Below, piece by piece: positions 1 to 5,645 of a DNA stretch of 5,753 bases (the first letter of the stretch is position 1; the number at the start of each line of letters is the position of its first letter). Both the position numbers and the translations under genes were made by a program. The notes under the pieces were generated by a model. It did not search any database, was not told the DNA's origin, and saw only the letters and a list, made by a program, of their open reading frames with translations. Origin of the DNA: Muribaculaceae bacterium (GTDB lineage: Bacteria > Bacteroidota > Bacteroidia > Bacteroidales > Muribaculaceae); the NCBI GenBank assembly GCA_009775265.1, contig VSPG01000038.1, forward strand, positions 1-5,753, given 5' to 3'.

Positions 1-111
1 TTCTTCATTTCAATATCGGATGATGAAGACGCTGAAAATCTCGAAGACTCGTCAGCCATGACACTGAACAGCCCCGAGCTGGCAGCCGCTTTTTTGAATA
101 GAAACAAGTAA
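1..111 (+). CDS. C-terminal end of an unidentified protein (partial)
   Basis: Frame 1 is open from the window edge and runs 36 codons to a TAA at 109-111. The visible tail is acidic (a DDEDAENLED stretch at residues 7-16) and then becomes helix-like with alanine and leucine, ending FLNRNK. I do not recognise the family. It is taken as the end of a real gene because the frame is open to the edge and ends just before a promoter-like region for the next gene. No hairpin terminator is visible after it. The fragment is too short for a functional call, and a chance open frame cannot be excluded. Confidence 0.5.
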   Translation, partial: FFISISDDEDAENLEDSSAMTLNSPELAAAFLNRNK

Positions 112-130
112 CATAAGTAGATGTTGAAAA

Positions 131-163
131 TTAGTTTATATCACTTTTTTTTGCGTAAATTTG
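131..163 (+). promoter_or_regulatory. Bacteroidetes-type promoter for the DJ-1/PfpI gene
   Basis: TAAATTTG at 156-163 is an exact match to the Bacteroidetes -7 consensus TAnnTTTG. A weak -33 candidate (TTAG, 131-134) lies 21 nt upstream; no proper TTTG is present at that distance. The implied transcription start near 168-172 leaves a leader of about 35-40 nt before the ATG at 208. It also makes the in-frame TTG at 178 an unlikely start. Confidence 0.6.
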
Positions 164-207
164 TGATAGAATAGGCTTTGGCCGATTATCTCAAAAAACC
201 ACGAGAC

Positions 208-816
208 ATGAGCAACGAAATCCTGTACATCCTCCTGCCCGACTATGCCGCCCACGAGGCGGTGTATCTTTCAGAAGCCGTCGCCTCCGACGAATCAGCC
301 TTGAAAGAAAATCCGAAATACGTCAACAAAGTCGTTGCGCCCACCCACAACCCCGTAAAGTCCATAGGCGGCTTCAGCACCGTTCCCGACTATTCCTTCG
401 ACACCATGCCCGGCGACTATGCGGCGCTGGTTCTCATCGGCGGTTTCGGCTGGAGCACGCCTGTGGCGGAAAAAGTCGTGCCCATCGTCCGGCAAGCCCT
501 CGACAACGGAAAAATAGTCGGAGCCATCTGCAACGGAGCCTCCTTCATGGCGCGCCACGGTTTTCTCAATAGCGTCCGGCACACCGGCAACGGACTCGGA
601 CAACTGAAGCTCTGGGGCGGCGACAGCTACACCAACCCCGAAGGCTACGTCGCCGAGCAGGCCGTATGCGACCGAAACATCGTCACCGCCAACGGATCCG
701 CCACGCTGGAATTCGCCCGCCTGCTTCTTCTGCGGCTCGAAAACGACACACCCGAGCGCATCGAGATGTACTACCAGTTCAATAAACAGGGATTTTGCAG
801 CCTATTCCCCGGCTGA
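208..816 (+). CDS. DJ-1/PfpI family protein (class I glutamine amidotransferase-like)
   Basis: The protein is 202 residues, the usual single-domain size for this superfamily, and probably cytoplasmic. An N-terminal strand (EILYILLPDYAAHEA) carries a glutamate at position 17, where DJ-1/PfpI proteins keep the acid that pairs with the cysteine. The nucleophile elbow is GAICNGA with Cys108. It is followed by a typical RHGFLNSVRHTGN segment with His125, resembling the (P)HTSN segment of YoaZ/YdeA-like proteins. Members of the superfamily include proteases, deglycase or glyoxalase-like enzymes and stress proteins, so the substrate cannot be read from the sequence. The start at 208 is chosen because the promoter -7 box ends at 163 and the homologous fold begins immediately after this ATG; a TTG at 178 would add ten atypical residues. 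The truncated GrpB-family gene begins 36 nt downstream on the same strand and may be co-transcribed. Confidence 0.87.
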   Translation: MSNEILYILLPDYAAHEAVYLSEAVASDESALKENPKYVNKVVAPTHNPVKSIGGFSTVPDYSFDTMPGDYAALVLIGGFGWSTPVAEKVVPIVRQALDNGKIVGAICNGASFMARHGFLNSVRHTGNGLGQLKLWGGDSYTNPEGYVAEQAVCDRNIVTANGSATLEFARLLLLRLENDTPERIEMYYQFNKQGFCSLFPG

Positions 817-852
817 CCGGCTCTCACGTCACATTCACGATTGCCGCCACCC

Positions 853-1089
853 ATGCAGAAAGCTCTCGCCGACATGACATTGCAAGAGTTGTGGGACCTG
901 TTTCCCGTGATTCTGACTCCCCACAACCCGCAGTGGAAAGCATGGGCCGCCGCCGAGACAGAACATCTGTCAACGGTTCTCGCGGATTTTTCACCCGTAA
1001 CAAACCATATCGAAAGCACAGCCATCCCCGGCATACTGGCCAAGCCCATCATCGACATCCTTGTCGAAATCCCCGGCCATTCCACATAA
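853..1089 (+). pseudogene. GrpB/UPF0157 family protein, C-terminally truncated
   Basis: The 78 encoded residues match the N-terminal part of GrpB/UPF0157 proteins, which adopt a nucleotidyltransferase-like fold and are normally about 170-200 residues. Visible family features are LQELWDLFPVIL near the start, HN..W..W around residues 24-31, and then NHIESTAIPGILAKPIIDILVEIP. Translation stops at a TAA (1087-1089) three codons after that segment, so more than half of the domain is missing. No continuation is visible in the other frames, because the tRNA terminator begins about 17 nt later. The family's HIGST motif reads HIEST here, with a charged residue replacing the glycine. The ATG at 853 fits the family N-terminus better than the TTG at 841. 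This is probably a decayed remnant; a short functional product is possible but unlikely. Confidence 0.75.
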
Positions 1090-1106
1090 AAGTAGCAACC
1101 GACCAT

Positions 1107-1144
1107 AAAAAAACAGGCCGGAAACCCTGAGGTTTTCAGCCTGT
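1107..1144 (-). terminator. Intrinsic terminator of the tRNA-Leu transcript
   Basis: Arms ACAGGC (1113-1118) and GCCTGT (1139-1144) enclose a second stem, AAACC (1122-1126) with GGTTT (1131-1135), around a four-base loop. The linking triplets can also partly pair, giving a nearly continuous 14-bp stem. Seven As (1107-1113) follow the hairpin in minus-strand direction and give a U-run, so it terminates minus-strand transcription 8 nt past the tRNA 3' end. There is no T-run on the plus side, so it is not an efficient plus-strand terminator for the genes to its left. Confidence 0.9.
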
Positions 1145-1151
1145 AATCATG

Positions 1152-1233
1152 TGCCCGGAACCGGGATCGAACCGGTACGGATTGCTCCATCGGTGTTTGA
1201 GACCGACGCGTCTACCAATTCCGCCATCCGGGC
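1152..1233 (-). tRNA. tRNA-Leu (anticodon CAA)
   Basis: The 82-nt minus-strand sequence folds as a class II tRNA. The acceptor stem is GCCCGGA with TCCGGGC, followed by discriminator A. The D-arm contains GGCGGAATTGGTAGACGC. The anticodon stem TCGGT/ACCGA encloses the loop CTCAAAC, with CAA at positions 34-36. The long variable arm contains a GGA/TCC stem, and the T-arm is ACCGG-TTCGATC-CCGGT. The CAA anticodon reads UUG leucine codons. The genomic sequence after the discriminator is CAT, so the terminal CCA must be added by CCA-adding enzyme. It has its own consensus promoter upstream and a strong terminator downstream. Confidence 0.97.
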
Positions 1234-1242
1234 ATGTGGCCG

Positions 1243-1273
1243 CAAAGTTACGAATTTTTTGCCGCCCCACAAA
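1243..1273 (-). promoter_or_regulatory. Consensus promoter for tRNA-Leu
   Basis: On the minus strand TTTG (1270-1273) is separated by exactly 19 nt from TAACTTTG (1243-1250), an ideal Bacteroidetes -33/-7 pair. The -7 box lies 9 nt upstream of the mature tRNA 5' end (1233), giving a very short 5' leader. The -33 box lies 14 nt past the stop codon of the DUF4026-type gene. Confidence 0.9.
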
Positions 1274-1287
1274 GATTTTCCGTATTT

Positions 1288-2589
1288 TTACACCAAAAGA
1301 TATGCAGTATCGGGCGTCACGGCGAATCCGTCAAGCATAATATGCCAGTCCGTCACGTCATCAATGCCGTACGTGCCCTCATCGCCCTCGTGCATCGACG
1401 CCACATCGTAAGGCTCCTGCATCAGACGCGCGCGGAAGCGGTCGCCCTCAGCCTCTATCAGCTCAAACCATATGTGCTCGCGCTCGTCGCCCTGCACGGC
1501 GCTGTCCGTTTTCAGCCCCACTTTCAGGATTATGCGGCAGTCTTTCTTCGCCATGTACGTCACAAGGCCGAAACGTTCGCGAGCAAGCGCGCTCATGCGC
1601 TCCGTCTCCTCCTTGCTCAGGAAAAACATCGGGTTGTCGCCCCATAGCCCGTCGTACACCGACACCTTCCGCAGCCGCCCCTGCTTCTCATCGTCCTCGC
1701 AAGTGTACAGAAACACCGGCGCCGTGCGCCCGTTATGGCTCTCCATTCGGTCACGCGCGCCGCCGAGCACACCGCCGTCATACTCGCCCATCGCCTTCAC
1801 CCACGACACATACGTGGCCACGATGGGTCTCTGGTCGCTCAGCATGCCTATGTGCATCCCCTCCCCCGGCGCAGGCGCCTGCGCCCCGCAGTCAAGCATA
1901 CGGCTCGCGAGAGTGGCGATTATGTGGTAATGGTCATTGCAGTTCTGATTGTCAGAAGCCAGAATCTCCAGTTCATAAAGCCCGCAGCGGTTCAGCCCGT
2001 GGGTGTGCAGCCACACATCGCCGCCGCCGTCGCCGCCCACAGCCTGCACCGTAAACAGCGCGCTCGCGCCAGGCACCACAGCCGACTGCGCCGCCAGCAC
2101 AGCCCAGCGGCCGCACACAAGGCGCTCCGCGCTCTCGTCCATCAGAGCCACCGCATCCGGCACCATGGCCACCGCCAGTTTCACCTGCAGATGATACGAC
2201 ATCTTCGCATCGCTGCCGAACTTCATGAACAGCGTCAGCGCCGACGACGCACCCCGCACAGCGTCCATCTCATCGTCAGTGAAATAATAGCCCTGGCGGC
2301 TCATCATCTCAGGCAGAGAAAAAGCGCCGGCATAGAAGCCCGCCTCATACACCTCGCCGCCGTATTCCACCCTCAGGAGCCCGGGCTTATCGCCCTCGGG
2401 CAGACGGCTTTCCAGCAGCGTCACCCCGGCTATGGACTCCACTCGGCCCACGGCGTCGGCCGACACATCCGGCATCCCGCCGCCCGGCACCACAGCCATG
2501 TACGATTCCTCCTCCCAATAGCATGCAGGCTGCTCCTTAAGCAACACCTTACCCTGGTTCTTGCTCTTTCCGAAACTTAATATTCCCAT
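1288..2589 (-). CDS. DUF4026-type protein with DUF2314-like C-terminus, function unknown
   Basis: The protein has 433 residues and no signal peptide or membrane segment, so it is probably cytoplasmic. The central region carries WLHTHGLNRCGLYELEI at residues 193-209, a pattern I associate with DUF4026 proteins, which are of similar length (about 440 residues). The C-terminal 63 residues (371-433) resemble a DUF2314/YegJ-like domain: EHIWFELIEAEGDRF, then a L.QEP turn, a GDEGTYGI segment and DVTDW ending at Trp415. No catalytic motif is evident, and neither DUF has an established function that I can state. The ATG at 2587-2589 is chosen because the TTG at 2611-2613 overlaps the -7 promoter box. 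Its stop is 54 nt from the tRNA-Leu gene with no terminator between them, so readthrough into the tRNA is possible. The family call is from memory of motifs, not from a search. Confidence 0.75.
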   Translation of the reverse strand: MGILSFGKSKNQGKVLLKEQPACYWEEESYMAVVPGGGMPDVSADAVGRVESIAGVTLLESRLPEGDKPGLLRVEYGGEVYEAGFYAGAFSLPEMMSRQGYYFTDDEMDAVRGASSALTLFMKFGSDAKMSYHLQVKLAVAMVPDAVALMDESAERLVCGRWAVLAAQSAVVPGASALFTVQAVGGDGGGDVWLHTHGLNRCGLYELEILASDNQNCNDHYHIIATLASRMLDCGAQAPAPGEGMHIGMLSDQRPIVATYVSWVKAMGEYDGGVLGGARDRMESHNGRTAPVFLYTCEDDEKQGRLRKVSVYDGLWGDNPMFFLSKEETERMSALARERFGLVTYMAKKDCRIILKVGLKTDSAVQGDEREHIWFELIEAEGDRFRARLMQEPYDVASMHEGDEGTYGIDDVTDWHIMLDGFAVTPDTAYLLV

Positions 2590-2610
2590 TGCTGTAGATT
2601 TGTTGAAGTG

Positions 2611-2643
2611 CAAATATACGAATAAGTCGAGAGCAAAACCAAA
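2611..2643 (-). promoter_or_regulatory. Promoter of the DUF4026-type gene
   Basis: On the minus strand TTTG (2640-2643) is followed after 21 nt by TATATTTG (2611-2618), matching the Bacteroidetes -33/-7 arrangement. The -7 box ends 21 nt before the ATG at 2589, giving a leader of about 15 nt. This promoter is the proximal end of a tandem repeat, and both elements recur at 2685/2714 and 2759/2788 with the same spacing. Confidence 0.75.
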
Positions 2644-2792
2644 TCTATTTGAGTTTTGCCGAGCGGAAGTATATAGGACGCAGTCAAATATACGAATAAG
2701 CCGAGAGCAAAACCAAATCTATTTGAGTTTTGCCGAGCGGAAGTATATAGGACGTAGTCAAATATACGAATAAGCCGAGAGCAAAACCAAAT
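2611..2792. repeat. 74-bp tandem repeat, about 2.46 copies, with embedded promoters
   Basis: Unit 1 is 2611-2684, unit 2 is 2685-2758 and a partial third unit is 2759-2792. Units 1 and 2 differ at only two of 74 positions (T/C at unit position 17, C/T at position 71). The 34 bases of unit 3 are identical to unit 2. Each full unit contains an imperfect palindrome, GCAAAAC and GTTTTGC flanking CAAAT-CT-ATTTG. Each copy also carries a minus-strand TTTG-N21-TATATTTG pair. The array fills most of the 295-bp gap between the divergent DUF4026-type and SDR genes. A 74-bp period breaks any reading frame, so the array is non-coding. Confidence 0.93.
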
Positions 2793-2845
2793 TCCGGCAG
2801 CCATATTTTTGCCGCATCCATGCCCGATTTTCACAAATTGTTCCG

Positions 2846-2853
2846 TATATTTG
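2846..2853 (+). promoter_or_regulatory. -7 promoter box for the SDR-membrane protein-dgt unit
   Basis: TATATTTG matches the Bacteroidetes -7 consensus and lies 31 nt upstream of the ATG at 2885. No good TTTG -33 box is found 19-21 nt upstream; TTTT at 2828-2831 is too close. The leader after it is C-rich and purine-poor, so no Shine-Dalgarno sequence is present. Confidence 0.6.
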
Positions 2854-2884
2854 TGCTCAAAACCCCCATCCCACCCCCACCATC

Positions 2885-3922
2885 ATGCCCGACATGAAAA
2901 AGACACTCCTTATAATCGGCGCCGGCGGATTCATCGGCGGATTCATCGCACGCGAAGCCGTGCGCCGAGGCTACGACACATGGGCCGGAGTCCGCCCCTC
3001 CACATCGCGGCGCTGGCTCGACATCGACACACTGCGCATCATCGACTTCGACTACGACGACCCCGACGCAATACTCGCCACACTGCACGCCGCAGCCCCC
3101 TCGCCCGCAGGATGGGACTACATAATATGGAACCTCGGCGCCACAAAATGCGCCAATTTCGCCGACTTCAACCGCATCAACTTCGAGTACCTCCGCACAT
3201 TCACCGAATGCCTGCGCAGCGCCTCAATGCTCCCCGAGCGATTCCTGTTCATGAGCTCGCTCAGCGCCCTCGGACCCGGCGACGAGAAAAACTACACCCC
3301 GCTCTCAGGCGCCACAATACCCCATCCCGACACACGCTACGGCCTCTCCAAAATAAAAGCCGAGACATGCCTCGAACTACAGCCCGACCTGCGCTGGACC
3401 ATATTCCGTCCCACAGGAGTCTACGGCCCCCACGAGCGCGACTACCTCATGATGGTGAAAAGCATCGACGCCGGATGGGACTTCGGCGTCGGCTACCGGC
3501 GGCAGATGCTCACATTCATCTACGTCGACGACCTCGTCGCAGCCATGTTCGACGCCATAAACACCCCCGCCACGCTGCGCCGCAAATACATCATAAGCGA
3601 AGACCGCGCCTACTCACAGGCCGACTTCCGCCGCCTCACGGCCGCCAGCCTCGGCAAGCGCTTCGTAGTGCCCGTACGGCTGCCGCTGTGGGCCGTCTAC
3701 GCAGCATCCGTCATAGCCGAAAAAATCGCCGCACTGCGCGGAAAACCCTCAACACTCAACCGCGACAAATTCAAAATCATGCGCCAGCGCAACTGGAGCT
3801 GCGACATCTCCGACGCACAGCGCGACTTCGGCTTCACACCCCGCTGGCCCCTCGTCCGCGGCCTCGAAGCCACCGTAGCCGAATACATCCGAGAAAAAAA
3901 ATCCCGAAAGGCAAAAGCATGA
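2885..3922 (+). CDS. Extended-SDR NAD(P)-dependent epimerase/dehydratase-like protein
   Basis: The protein has 345 residues, a normal length for extended short-chain dehydrogenases. The nucleotide-binding glycine motif GAGGFIG spans residues 12-18 after the first beta strand. The catalytic elements are Ser124-Ser125 in FMSSLSALG and Tyr152-xxx-Lys156 in YGLSK. These are followed by FRPTGVYGP (174-182), typical of sugar-nucleotide epimerases and related enzymes. A basic VRPSTSRR stretch after the second strand may favour NADP(H); that is inference. A hydrophobic patch (LPLWAVYAASVIAEKIAAL) near residues 261-280 could contact the membrane. The substrate is not identifiable; nucleotide sugars are the commonest for the family, and sterol or lipid-like substrates are possible. 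The ATG at 2894 is an equally plausible start, trimming three residues. The stop codon overlaps the start of the membrane protein gene. Confidence 0.9.
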   Translation: MPDMKKTLLIIGAGGFIGGFIAREAVRRGYDTWAGVRPSTSRRWLDIDTLRIIDFDYDDPDAILATLHAAAPSPAGWDYIIWNLGATKCANFADFNRINFEYLRTFTECLRSASMLPERFLFMSSLSALGPGDEKNYTPLSGATIPHPDTRYGLSKIKAETCLELQPDLRWTIFRPTGVYGPHERDYLMMVKSIDAGWDFGVGYRRQMLTFIYVDDLVAAMFDAINTPATLRRKYIISEDRAYSQADFRRLTAASLGKRFVVPVRLPLWAVYAASVIAEKIAALRGKPSTLNRDKFKIMRQRNWSCDISDAQRDFGFTPRWPLVRGLEATVAEYIREKKSRKAKA

Positions 3923-4155
3923 AAATATCCCCGCACACAGCCCTCAAAGCAGCCGCCACCGTCACAGCCCTGCCGCTGCTCGTATGGCCCCTGTGCGCCG
4001 CGCGCGCCGGAGCACAAGCCCTCGTGTGGCTCTACCCCGTCGCCATAACAGCCTACGCCGCACTTGCCGTGGCCTGCGGCCGAGAGCGCCCCGCCCTCGC
4101 ATGGATACTCCTGGCCATGAGCACACTCACCTCCTTAGCCATATGGATGCTATGA
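3919..4155 (+). CDS. Small three-helix membrane protein, function unknown
   Basis: This 78-residue protein starts at an ATG that overlaps the SDR stop codon as ATGA (3919-3922), and its own stop overlaps the dgt start as ATGA (4152-4155). Three hydrophobic segments are visible, roughly residues 11-28, 34-53 and 59-77, with short basic or polar linkers (GRERP at 54-58) and almost no soluble domain. I recognise no family. Its frame is open for over a kilobase upstream, so automatic callers may extend it to 2809 and fuse an arginine- and proline-rich artefact to it; the true start is 3919. Placement between a possibly membrane-associated SDR and Dgt suggests co-translation, and a link to the SDR enzyme is the more plausible guess. 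The coding call rests on the double overlap and the coherent hydrophobicity. Confidence 0.78.
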   Translation: MKISPHTALKAAATVTALPLLVWPLCAARAGAQALVWLYPVAITAYAALAVACGRERPALAWILLAMSTLTSLAIWML

Positions 4156-5489
4156 TGCAATGGGACCGACTCATATGCGACAAACGCTTCGGTCTCGAAC
4201 ACTACCACGACCCCAAGAAAAGCGCCCTGCGCAGCGACTTCCGCCGCGACTACGACCGCCTCGTCTTCTCATCCCCATTCCGCCGCCTGCAGAACAAGAC
4301 ACAAGTCTTCCCGTTGCCCGGCAGCATCTTCGTGCACAACCGTCTCACACACTCCATGGAAGTGGCCTGCGTGGGCAAAAGCATCGCCGACCGCGTGGCC
4401 GACACACTGCGCGAGCGCTACGCCGGCCGGCCGTGGGCACACAAACTCAACTCCCTCGGCGACATCACCGCCGCCGCATGCCTCGCCCACGACCTCGGCA
4501 ACCCGCCCTTCGGACACAGCGGCGAAAAAGCCATCTCCACATTCTTCAGCGAAGGCGCCGGAAACAGCCTCCGCCAAAGCCTGAGCACCGAACAATGGCA
4601 CGACCTCACCAACTTCGAAGGCAACGCCAACACATTCCGCGTGCTCACCCACCAGTTCCGCGGACGGCGCGCAGGAGGCTTCGCCATGACCTACAGCACC
4701 CTCGCCTCAATCATCAAATACCCCTTCCAGTCCACACTCGCCACACGCGGCAAATTCGGATTCTTCGCCAGCGAGCGCGAAAGCTTCATCCGCGTCGCCA
4801 CCGAGACCGGCATGCTCCGCCTGCCGTCGCCACCCGGCACACTGCGCTACGCCCGCCATCCCCTCGTATTCATCGTCGAAGCCGCCGACGACATCTGCTA
4901 CGAAGTCATGGACATCGAAGACGCCCACAAACTCAAGATACTCTCCGCCGCCGAAGTCATCGACGCCTTCCTCGCATTCTTCGACGACACACGCCGCCTG
5001 CACATGCAGCAGATCATGGACACCGTCGACGACCCCAACGAAAAAATAGCCTACCTCCGCTCTTGCGTCATCGGCACACTCGTCGAACAATGCGCCGAAG
5101 CATTCCTCCGCCTCGAGCCCGACATTCTCGCCGGCACATTCCAGGCACCGCTGCTCAGCGCCGTCAGCCCCGACCAGCAGCAATGCTACCGCCACTGCAC
5201 CCAGCTATCGGCCAAGCGCATATACACCGCAGGCTCCGTAGTCGACGTCGAACTCGCCGGCAACCGCATCATCACCTACCTCATGGACAAACTCATCGGA
5301 GCCGTCACACGCCCCACCCTCAACTACTCACGCCTGCTGCTGTCCAAATTCCCGGAACAATACGACGTCGAAGCCCCCACGCCCTACGGCAAAGTACAGT
5401 CCGTGCTCGACCACATCTCCGCCATGACCGACGTCTACGCCCTCAACCTCTACCGCACCCTCGAAGGCTCCTCCCTCCCCGCCGTCTGA
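4152..5489 (+). CDS. dgt: Deoxyguanosinetriphosphate triphosphohydrolase (dGTPase)
   Basis: Dgt hydrolyses dGTP to deoxyguanosine and inorganic triphosphate and helps set cytoplasmic dNTP pools; some related enzymes accept other dNTPs. The protein has 445 residues, the expected size. The N-terminal signature FRRLQNKTQVFPLP covers residues 43-56. The HD-domain metal ligands are visible: His67 in RLTHS, His113-Asp114 in AHDLGNPPFGHSGE, and the distal aspartate at 246/247 in EAADDICYEVMDIED. The C-terminus LDHISAMTDVYALNLYRTL is also typical. No key residue is missing. ATG 4152 forms the ATGA overlap with the preceding stop. ATG 4155 would give MQW and is nearly equivalent, and ATG 4143 is less likely. 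It is the last gene of the three-gene unit. No T-tailed plus-strand terminator is evident after it. In some bacteria dGTPases also limit phage replication, but nothing here points to that role. Confidence 0.97.
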   Translation: MMQWDRLICDKRFGLEHYHDPKKSALRSDFRRDYDRLVFSSPFRRLQNKTQVFPLPGSIFVHNRLTHSMEVACVGKSIADRVADTLRERYAGRPWAHKLNSLGDITAAACLAHDLGNPPFGHSGEKAISTFFSEGAGNSLRQSLSTEQWHDLTNFEGNANTFRVLTHQFRGRRAGGFAMTYSTLASIIKYPFQSTLATRGKFGFFASERESFIRVATETGMLRLPSPPGTLRYARHPLVFIVEAADDICYEVMDIEDAHKLKILSAAEVIDAFLAFFDDTRRLHMQQIMDTVDDPNEKIAYLRSCVIGTLVEQCAEAFLRLEPDILAGTFQAPLLSAVSPDQQQCYRHCTQLSAKRIYTAGSVVDVELAGNRIITYLMDKLIGAVTRPTLNYSRLLLSKFPEQYDVEAPTPYGKVQSVLDHISAMTDVYALNLYRTLEGSSLPAV

Positions 5490-5516
5490 CCCCTCGCAGC
5501 TCACACAAGAGAAAAA

Positions 5517-5527
5517 GCGCGGAGCGC
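5517..5527 (-). terminator. Small hairpin with A-tract (degenerate first copy)
   Basis: GCGC-GGA-GCGC (5517-5527) is preceded on the plus strand by five As (5512-5516). In minus-strand direction this is a short GC hairpin followed by TTTTT, a weak terminator shape. It is a degenerate version of the hairpins at 5559 and 5722 and lies 27 nt past the dgt stop. Confidence 0.4.
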
Positions 5528-5551
5528 CAAGTCCACCATCAAATCTTCCGC

Positions 5552-5571
5552 AAAAAAAGGCGCGGAGCGCC
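5552..5571 (-). terminator. Hairpin with seven-base U-run in minus direction
   Basis: GGCGC (5559-5563) and GCGCC (5567-5571) form a 5-bp GC stem with a GGA loop. Seven As at 5552-5558 give a T-run immediately after the stem on the minus strand. It could stop minus-strand transcripts before they run antisense into dgt. The sister copy at 5718-5734 has the same stem followed in the minus direction by TTTTCTTTT. The gene it would serve is not in the window. Confidence 0.5.
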
Positions 5572-5601
5572 AGGCAGCCGCGGCAGCGGCAAGTCCCAAT
5601 C

Positions 5602-5645
5602 TTAGCCCCGGGCAACGGCCGCGTAGCGGTCACAGCCCGGGGTAA
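5602..5645. repeat. Large GC-rich two-tier stem-loop
   Basis: The outer arms CCCCGGGC (5606-5613) and GCCCGGGG (5635-5642) pair perfectly. TTA (5602-5604) and TAA (5643-5645) extend them across one bulged G. Inside, after symmetric aac/aca spacers, GGCCGC (5617-5622) pairs with GCGGTC (5626-5631) around a GTA loop with one wobble. The structure is very stable on either strand. No T-run follows on either side, so it is not a classic terminator. It sits at the centre of the repeat module and may be its structural core. Confidence 0.8.

Noticed and set aside
178..207. TTG at 178 as the start of the DJ-1/PfpI protein.
   Set aside because: It lies only about 6-10 nt after the inferred transcription start and adds ten residues outside the conserved fold. 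The ATG at 208 fits both the promoter and the family.
1735..2580. A 281-codon plus-strand open frame antisense to the DUF4026-type gene.
   Set aside because: Its translation is histidine- and arginine-rich with no recognisable motif, while the minus-strand frame has recognisable domains, a promoter and a sensible start.
2611..2792. Possible CRISPR array.
   Set aside because: The repeated unit is contiguous at 74 bp with no unique spacers between short repeats, and no cas genes are present. It is a simple tandem duplication.
2561..2834. Short open frames on both strands through the 74-bp repeat, giving apparently repetitive peptides.
   Set aside because: The repeat period is not a multiple of three, so the frame changes in each unit. 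The region carries promoter elements and there is no coding signature.
2809..3918. Upstream extension of the small membrane protein frame, giving a 448-residue protein.
   Set aside because: The first 370 residues are low-complexity arginine, histidine and proline sequence overlapping the well-supported SDR gene. Only the part from the ATG at 3919 looks like protein.
4160..5605. A 481-codon open frame on the plus strand covering almost all of dgt in another frame.
   Set aside because: Its product is a monotonous arginine, proline and histidine-rich sequence with no domain pattern. dgt in the other frame has complete family motifs. The open frame follows from C-rich codon use, which removes stop codons.
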